A stretch of 11,287 bases of DNA, taken from NCBI GenBank assembly GCA_016937995.1, contig JAFGVM010000058.1, positions 1 to 11,287 on the forward strand, given 5' to 3'. The translations under genes and the position numbers were made by a program. Source of the DNA: Candidatus Delongbacteria bacterium (GTDB taxonomy: Bacteria; UBA4055). Positions 6,741 to 11,287 of the stretch are shown piece by piece (position 1 is the stretch's first letter; each line of letters starts with the position of its first letter). The notes under the pieces are model-generated. The model was not told the origin of the DNA and did no database searches. It saw only the letters and a program-made list of their open reading frames with translations.

Positions 6741-8288
6741 ATGAAAAAGATATTACTTACAGTGCTTTTCCTTACATCAATGGTATTTGCCGGTGAAGGG
6801 GATGAACTGATCAACATTGGCGATATATCTTATCAGGATATGAACTGGAATGATAATGGAGACATTTTTTATTCAAGAAGAAATATACAGGATATGACTT
6901 CTAAAGGACAACCTGTTGTTATTCATTTTTTCACCGCCTGCTACAGTTGATCAGGTATTCAAACGATGCCGGAGGCGTCTTCCTTTGAAAGAGCTTACAA
7001 TAACATAAATCTAAAATCGGATATATATATTGTAGGTGCTTCTACAAATTTAAATTTGATCCCTGATCTTAAATATACCCAGGAAATAAATTTTATCCGT
7101 TATAATATGGCAACTGAAATTGAATTAGGACATTATTACAAATATTTTGATTTTGAAACTGACTATTATTCTAATTTCCTATTCATAGGCAAGAACAATA
7201 AAGTTATCGGAAAACTTGATTATTCAGCTACTCAGGAAGAATTAGAGAATATGTTCAATCTTACTTTAGCATCATTTGAAGGAATCCATAAAAGAAAACT
7301 TATTGAAAATACTATTCTTACCGGTGAGACTGTATCCTTTGATCTTAGTGATTACATTTACATTGAGGATGGAAAGAGTGCTCAATTTTCAATTAGCGGT
7401 AATTCAAATCCATTAGCCGTAACAGGAAATATTGGAAATGGTAAATTGAATTTGATAAAAGGAGAATACACCGGAAGTTCGAAAATGACCGTTCAGGTAA
7501 AAGTTCCCGAGAAAGAGATATATTTCAATATGGATTTCTACGTTTTCAGTGCATTGGGAGAGAGTGAGGATTTCGAATACGATTTACTTACTGAAAGTAA
7601 TCTTCCATGGGATAATGACAGAGAGGAATGGATCATAGCAGAAGATTTTTCTTTTACTGGAAATTATTCGATCAGATCCGGAGATATAGTGGACAAACTA
7701 TCCACAACTCTATCTTTGACAATAAATCTGGAGAACCCTGATTTTATAAGTTTCGCATACAGAACATCTTCTGAAGTTGGGGGTGACACCTTAAGTTTTC
7801 ACGTTGATAATACTTTAATGAACTTTTCAGACCCCGTTTCCTTATGGTCAGGTTATAATGACTGGAGAGTAGTGACCTATAATTTACGTCCTGGAGAGCA
7901 TATTTTAAAATGGACATATTCAAAGAATGATTTTGGAAGTGTTGGAGACGATTGTGTTTGGCTTGATGCTGTTGTTCTCCCTGTTAATTCTGTTGTGGGT
8001 AGTGGGATAGAGAACGATAAATTACCTTCCTCACTTGATATTTCAAATTATCCGAACCCTTTCAATCCTGATACCACTATTGATTTCTCACTTAACAGAG
8101 CTTCTAATGTAATATTAAGTATATATGACATGAACGGTCAGATAGTTGAAAAAATTCACGAAGGATTTACTCAGGCAGGAAATTACTCTCATAATTTCAA
8201 CGGGGACAATATCTCCAGTGGAATATATTATGCTGTTATTAAAACTGAGAATCAACAGAAAGTTTCAAAAATGATCCTTGTAAAATAA
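6741..8288 (+). CDS. exported thioredoxin-like selenoprotein with type IX secretion sorting domain (in-frame UGA = Sec)
   Basis: Read through the UGA at 6948-6950, one uninterrupted frame encodes 515 residues. Order: signal peptide 1-17 (cleavage after VFA); thioredoxin-like domain about 50-175, with strand PVVIHFF followed by Cys67-Tyr-Ser-Sec70, the place of CxxC; a beta-rich stretch about 185-268; a MAM/gingipain-adhesin-like jelly-roll about 275-414, with FISFAYRTSSE, DWRVVTYNL, HILKWTY and DDCVWLDAVVLP; and a sorting domain 436-515, starting at NYPNPFNP and ending KMILVK. The usual cis-proline before the FLFIG strand appears absent. The ATG follows GAGG by ten bases. Conventional calling would split it into a 69-residue peptide and a 440-residue protein starting at 6966, where no ribosome site exists. 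Support for Sec: selA next door, CxxU context and a downstream hairpin. It likely acts as a surface or secreted oxidoreductase; the substrate is unknown. The alternative is a nonsense mutation. Confidence 0.85.
6951..6979 (+). promoter_or_regulatory. candidate bacterial SECIS element
   Basis: Directly downstream of the UGA, GATGCC (6965-6970) pairs with GGCGTC (6974-6979), six pairs with one T-G, closing a GGA loop. The loop begins 20 bases after the UGA, within the distance known for SelB-dependent bacterial SECIS hairpins, and its first base is G as the family prefers. The stem is the most GC-rich spot in an AT-rich gene. The ATG at 6966 lies inside this stem. Confidence 0.7.
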
Positions 8289-8311
8289 TACTCATTATCT
8301 TCATATAATAT

Positions 8312-8337
8312 AAAAGGGTGATCAGGTCACCCTTTTT
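8312..8337. terminator. bidirectional intrinsic terminator between the two selenoprotein genes
   Basis: AAAAGGGTGA (8312-8321) and TCACCCTTTT (8327-8336) form a perfect 10-bp stem with a TCAGG loop. A T run follows on the plus strand, and an equivalent run is on the minus strand. It lies 23 bases after the plus-strand selenoprotein stop. On the minus strand it contains the stop codon of the SelW-like gene, so it can end both convergent transcripts. Confidence 0.8.
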
Positions 8338-8555
8338 ACATTTAGTAATTTTTCCATCTCACCTTTATCCGGAAAACGCCCCTCTGTATATTTATCGAAT
8401 ACTGATTTACCGTCCAGAGTTATCTGAAAAATACCCCTACCTTTTTCTATCAGTTCAATTTCAGCATTTTTACAAGTTTCCAGAATTTCTTTTTCCACAC
8501 GGGAAGCGAACGGGAAATAATCTCAATCACCGCAGTATATAATTTTGATATTCAC
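8322..8555 (-). CDS. SelW/Rdx-family selenoprotein (CxxU, in-frame UGA = Sec)
   Basis: A 77-residue gene readable only if the UGA at 8523-8525 is decoded. The product starts VNIKIIYCGD-Sec and has Cys8-Gly-Asp-Sec11 at the end of the first strand, exactly as in SelW/SelT/SelH proteins of the Rdx thioredoxin-like family. Later family marks are GRGIFQITLDGKSVF and the terminal GRFPDKGEMEKLL. Size matches bacterial SelW-like proteins. The start is GTG at 8555, whose first base is the last base of the peptidase's TAG, with GGAG eight bases upstream inside the peptidase gene, so it is translationally coupled. No signal peptide is seen, so it is likely a cytoplasmic redox protein; the physiological substrate of the family is poorly known. 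The gene ends at TGA inside the terminator stem. The family match on both sides of the UGA makes Sec far likelier than a nonsense mutation. Confidence 0.88.
8489..8522 (-). promoter_or_regulatory. candidate bacterial SECIS element of the SelW-like gene
   Basis: Reading the minus strand after the UGA, TTCC (8505-8502) pairs with GGAA (8496-8493) around the loop CGTGT, which starts 21 bases after the UGA. G is the second loop base, followed by T, as in many bacterial SECIS loops. The stem is short; a competing pairing of TTTCC (8517-8513) with the same GGAAA is possible, so the exact fold is uncertain. Confidence 0.55.
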
Positions 8556-9868
8556 TATAATTTCTCCACGTATTTATTAAAATTCTTTGCAATATCCCTA
8601 TAGATTTTTTCCAGCTCTATGACACTTTTTATTTCAACCCATTCATGTGCTCTGTGTGAATTCCAACCTACAGGTCCTAATACAAGTACCGGTATCTTTG
8701 GAAAATGTCTTTTGAAAACATTTTCATCTGCTACAGAATAACCCATGTTGAAATTCATAAAGTGTATCGTTTTATTCACATTATCTTTTACAAATTGAGT
8801 AAAAGGATGATTTTCTCCCGTAAGATAACCTTCACTGAAAGGAGTAGGTCTTTCTTTAAGCTTTACAGAGCATTTCTTTAAAACTCCATCAATCACTACT
8901 TCTCTTAATACATTATTATCATACAGAGAATTTATCATATCATCGAACATTCTTTTAAGCTTTTCGATGCTCATATTAGGTGTAAAAGTACAGTCAATGG
9001 AAATATTACCTTTAGAAGGGATAGAGAGAGAACCGTCCCCGCAGACAATTTTATTAACGAAGAATGATCCTTCGATATAATTTACAGCTTTTTTGTCAGG
9101 AACTTCACTATTGAAAAAATCAAATTTGTCATTAAATGTTTTTCTAAGATCTTCAAGAGCAGCAACGATCTTTGAACCTTCTACAGCTGCATTAATAAAA
9201 CTCTCATCAAAAGAAATGGCTCCATGTCCACCTGTACCATGTACTTCAATTTCAAATTCACACCTCCCTAGTCGTCCGATACCAATTGATCCACCACCAT
9301 AGATATAATTCGGACCATCCCCAATTTCCGGAACAATTATACCTTTTACATCATCCATGAAACTCGATCTTACCAATTGATTTGCACCAAGTGAAAAAAA
9401 TTCCTCATCCACTCCGAAACACAGCTTTATTTTATAATTTTCAGGTTCTACGTCCTTAAAAGCTTCCAACAAAACAGCGATTCCAGCTTTCATATCATTT
9501 GATCCAAGTCCGACTAACACATCTCTATCTTTTCCCTGAAACTCCAATTCTGATCTCTTTGGAGTTAGTGCATCACTTTTACTTAACCATGGGTTCGAAC
9601 TTACAGTATCCATATGAGCATAAAATAGGATAGAATTTTCTCCGGATCCTTTCTCCGCTAAAATATTAAAGAACTTATTACTGTCCTTATCGGTGTGAAC
9701 ATATTGTTTATAGAATTTAAAACCATTCCCGTATAACTTATTAATTATGTATTCAGAAATTTCATTTTCATTTCCTCCCTGAATATATTCTTTTTTTATC
9801 TTTTCTATTGTAAAGGGATTTCTTGAGTCTATCTTGATCAATTCTTCTAAAGTTTTTATAACTTCCAT
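8555..9868 (-). CDS. M20-family metallopeptidase / deacylase (ArgE-DapE-like)
   Basis: Zinc-dependent amidohydrolase of 437 residues. Metal and catalytic motifs are in the usual order: AHMD (84-87; His85 ligand, Asp87), GLGSNDMKAG with bridging Asp125, DEE (154-156; catalytic and metal Glu), the acidic PEIGD (180-184), the dimerisation/substrate His215 in GTGGHG, and a C-terminal HRAHEW with the last His ligand. These favour an active di-zinc enzyme cutting a small peptide or N-acyl amino acid; the exact substrate cannot be told. The chosen ATG at 9868 has AGAGG five bases upstream; an ATG at 9904 would add 12 residues without a ribosome site. The last codons carry the ribosome site of the SelW-like gene, with which it overlaps by one base (TAGTG). 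Divergent from the MFS transporter. Confidence 0.88.
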   Translation of the reverse strand: MEVIKTLEELIKIDSRNPFTIEKIKKEYIQGGNENEISEYIINKLYGNGFKFYKQYVHTDKDSNKFFNILAEKGSGENSILFYAHMDTVSSNPWLSKSDALTPKRSELEFQGKDRDVLVGLGSNDMKAGIAVLLEAFKDVEPENYKIKLCFGVDEEFFSLGANQLVRSSFMDDVKGIIVPEIGDGPNYIYGGGSIGIGRLGRCEFEIEVHGTGGHGAISFDESFINAAVEGSKIVAALEDLRKTFNDKFDFFNSEVPDKKAVNYIEGSFFVNKIVCGDGSLSIPSKGNISIDCTFTPNMSIEKLKRMFDDMINSLYDNNVLREVVIDGVLKKCSVKLKERPTPFSEGYLTGENHPFTQFVKDNVNKTIHFMNFNMGYSVADENVFKRHFPKIPVLVLGPVGWNSHRAHEWVEIKSVIELEKIYRDIAKNFNKYVEKL

Positions 9869-9911
9869 TTTTACCTCTGAATTTGTAATGAATAAAATAT
9901 ACAAAATATCA

Positions 9912-9941
9912 TTGATAAAACATAAAACAAAACTTTATATT
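9912..9941 (+). promoter_or_regulatory. probable promoter of the MFS transporter gene
   Basis: TTGATA (9912-9917) and TATATT (9936-9941) are 18 bases apart, each matching five of six consensus bases. Transcription would start near 9948, leaving a short leader with GGAG at 9959-9962. This placement fits translation starting at 9969 rather than at the distant ATG 10035. Confidence 0.5.
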
Positions 9942-9968
9942 TGAATGTTAAATAAAAAGGAGTGAATT

Positions 9969-11129
9969 ATTTCAACAGAAAATAAAAACATTTTAAAGAA
10001 ATCGTTTGATTATGCTACTGTACTAACTGTTTCTATGGCGCATTTGGTTGGAGATATGTATTCAGCATTTCTTGCTCCAGTTCTACCGATCTTAATAACG
10101 CAGCTCGGTATTTCAAATTTTCAGGGAGGTATGCTCGATTTCGCAAGAAAGATTCCATCACTTCTTAACCCTATATTCGGTATTATTGCTGATAAGATCG
10201 ATGCAAAATATTTTATGATCATAGGTATTATCATAATCACTGTAAGTATGAGCTTACTTGGTGTGGTGCCGGATTTTATAACCCTGTTTATTCTTGTATT
10301 CACTGCGGGATTAGGTACCAGTATCTTTCACGTACCAGGTCCGGTTATAATTAAAAAAGTAGCTCATGAAAGACTGGGTCTGGGAATGAGCTTTTATATG
10401 CTCGGTGGTGAATTTGCCAGAACTTTAGGACCTTTGCTAATACTTGGAGCAGTCAGTCTTTGGGGATTTGAAGGTACATACAGAGTTATGCCGCTTGGAT
10501 TAGCTGTAGCAGCGATATTGTATTTTAGATTCAGAAAGATCCATGTTCATAAAAAGATCAACAAAAAAGACAGAGGAAAAGCTGATTATAGAAAATATCT
10601 CAGATTTTTCGTTATTATTACTGGAATTGTTATTTTTAGATCAGGTATGCATTCAGCTCTCACACTTTATCTTCCAACATATCTTACGCATAAAGGCAAC
10701 TCTCTTTGGTTGGCAGGTATATCTCTTTCAATTCTTCAGTTTGCAGGAGCAGCAGGTACTTTTTCTATTGGGATGCTTTCTGATAAATTAGGTAGAAGAA
10801 AAACACTTATAATTCTCTCTATTCTTAATCCTATTTTGATGTTCGCATTTGTTTTCTCGTCAGGTTTTATGATATTTCCAATTCTTGTTGTATCAGGCTT
10901 CATTCTTTTTGGAAGTAATCCTATAATTCTTGCACTTGTTCAGGAAAGAGATACAAAAAATCTTGCATTTTTAAACGGGACTTATATGACAATAAGTTTC
11001 GTGGGAAGTTCTTCAATGTTTCTTACTGTAGGTTTCCTTTCCGATATTCTTGGACTTGATACAACATATTTGATAACGGCATTTTTATCTATTGCCGCTA
11101 TACCTTTTGTTCTAATGTTAAAGAAATAA
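9969..11129 (+). CDS. MFS transporter, fosmidomycin-resistance (Fsr)-like, probable AUU start
   Basis: Inner-membrane major facilitator of about 386 residues with some twelve hydrophobic segments. The first helix region HLVGDMYSAFLAPVLPIL, the loop GIIADKIDAKY, the segment GLGTSIFHVPGPV and GGEFARTLGPLL resemble the Fsr-like branch; the central loop GMLSDKLGRRKT is the MFS motif A. Substrate is unknown; a drug or small-metabolite efflux role is typical. The first ATG (10035) has no ribosome site and starts inside helix one. The open frame extends upstream to an in-frame TGA at 9963 without ATG, GTG or TTG; the ATT at 9969, six bases after GGAG, adds a polar 22-residue N-terminus (STENKNILKKSFDY...) typical of the family. 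A sequence error or ATG-to-ATT mutation is the alternative. Confidence 0.85.
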   Translation: MSTENKNILKKSFDYATVLTVSMAHLVGDMYSAFLAPVLPILITQLGISNFQGGMLDFARKIPSLLNPIFGIIADKIDAKYFMIIGIIIITVSMSLLGVVPDFITLFILVFTAGLGTSIFHVPGPVIIKKVAHERLGLGMSFYMLGGEFARTLGPLLILGAVSLWGFEGTYRVMPLGLAVAAILYFRFRKIHVHKKINKKDRGKADYRKYLRFFVIITGIVIFRSGMHSALTLYLPTYLTHKGNSLWLAGISLSILQFAGAAGTFSIGMLSDKLGRRKTLIILSILNPILMFAFVFSSGFMIFPILVVSGFILFGSNPIILALVQERDTKNLAFLNGTYMTISFVGSSSMFLTVGFLSDILGLDTTYLITAFLSIAAIPFVLMLKK

Positions 11130-11130
11130 A

Positions 11131-11156
11131 AAAAGCCGACTGAAAAGCCGGCTTTT
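11131..11156. terminator. bidirectional intrinsic terminator
   Basis: AAAAGCCG (11131-11138) and CGGCTTTT (11149-11156) form a perfect 8-bp stem two bases after the MFS stop. T runs follow on both strands, so it serves the transporter gene and the convergent gene at the right edge. Confidence 0.82.
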
Positions 11157-11175
11157 ATATAATAACAATGTTCAA

Positions 11176-11287
11176 TTATTTTGTTGCGTTAGTAGCTACA
11201 ATATAATAGAACAGTTTTGCCTGATCAGCTGCCACTGTGTACTGGTTTGTACCAACTGAAGCAGCTAAAGTAAATGTTCCATAAGGA
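11176..11287 (-). CDS. C-terminal end of an unidentified protein (partial)
   Basis: On the minus strand an open frame runs from the window edge to TAA at 11176-11178, encoding the last 36 residues: PYGTFTLAAS, then a stretch with TNQYTVAADQAKLFYYIVAT and the end NATK. The composition (Thr, Ala, Val, Tyr, no charge clusters) suggests a beta-rich, perhaps secreted or surface, protein. The frame is open to the edge and the terminator lies correctly 20 bases beyond the stop, which supports a real gene. The family cannot be told from this fragment. Confidence 0.6.
   Translation of the reverse strand, partial: PYGTFTLAASVGTNQYTVAADQAKLFYYIVATNATK

Noticed and set aside
6966-8288. Separate 440-residue protein starting at ATG 6966
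   Set aside because: It is in the same frame as the upstream signal-peptide segment, lacks a ribosome site and its own signal peptide, and its ATG lies in the SECIS-like stem. The two parts are one gene joined by a Sec UGA.
8322-8324. Terminal UGA of the SelW-like gene as a second Sec codon
   Set aside because: It lies at the natural end of the family, inside a terminator, and reading on gives only a few residues before another stop.
8318-8542. 74-codon plus-strand open frame
   Set aside because: It lies antisense to the SelW-like gene, has no ribosome site, and resembles nothing; the minus-strand product matches a known family.
8555-9868. YgeY-type selenium-metabolism hydrolase assignment
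   Set aside because: It belongs to the same M20 superfamily, but I see no specific YgeY sequence marks beyond the shared metal motifs; the selenoprotein neighbour alone is not enough.
9963-9965. UGA upstream of the MFS gene as a Sec codon extending the frame
   Set aside because: It lies immediately after the ribosome site GGAG with no open frame or start before it, so it is simply the in-frame stop bounding the gene.
1-11287. Global reassignment of UGA (to Trp or Gly)
   Set aside because: prmC and the 171-residue ferritin-like gene end at UGA at their expected lengths, Trp is encoded by TGG and Gly by GGN throughout, and both internal UGAs sit exactly at the U of CxxU.
1-11287. CRISPR arrays, insertion sequences, rRNA or other tRNA genes
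   Set aside because: No regularly spaced direct repeats, transposase frames or conserved RNA-gene sequences were seen.

Overview
The window is AT-rich and gene-dense. It suggests an anaerobic or microaerophilic Gram-negative bacterium of the FCB group (Bacteroidetes, Cloacimonadota, Delongbacteria and relatives). The main sign is a secreted protein ending in a type IX secretion sorting domain with the classic NYPNPFNP motif, next to a gingipain-adhesin/MAM-like jelly-roll. A lipoprotein with a barrel-like C-terminus agrees with an outer membrane. The exact phylum is inference.

The central result is that this is a selenoprotein locus that conventional gene calling would miss. selA (selenocysteine synthase, minus strand) is flanked on its far side by two genes with in-frame UGA codons. 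Gene one (6741-8288, plus) encodes an exported 515-residue protein. Its UGA at 6948-6950 falls exactly where the second redox residue of a thioredoxin-like CxxC would be (Cys67-Tyr-Ser-Sec70), and a hairpin with a GGA loop starts 20 nt later. Gene two (8322-8555, minus) is a 77-residue SelW/Rdx-family protein with Cys8-Gly-Asp-Sec11. Its UGA at 8523-8525 is followed about 21 nt later by a small hairpin whose loop holds a G at the second position. Other genes here (prmC and the 171-residue ferritin-like gene) end normally in UGA, so UGA is not globally reassigned.

Layout: 167-1033, an acidic-linker lipoprotein (plus). 1034-1384, a gene-free stretch packed with palindromes, including the trxB terminator. 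1385-2655, an unusual thioredoxin plus thioredoxin-reductase pair (minus) behind a strong sigma70-type promoter. 2791-6523, a tightly coupled minus-strand operon read as single ferritin-like protein, double ferritin-like protein, selA, prmC. 6524-6740, a divergent promoter region. 6741-8288, the type IX selenoprotein. 8322-9868, an M20 peptidase translationally coupled to the SelW-like selenoprotein (minus), convergent with the former and sharing a bidirectional terminator. 9969-11129, a Fsr-like MFS transporter, probably starting at AUU. The right edge holds the C-terminus of an unidentified minus-strand protein.

The genes suggest a thiol/selenol redox and oxidant-defence neighbourhood: Sec synthesis, two CxxU oxidoreductases (one cytoplasmic, one exported), a thioredoxin pair and ferritin-like proteins. 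selB, selC and selD are not seen here and must lie elsewhere if Sec insertion works.
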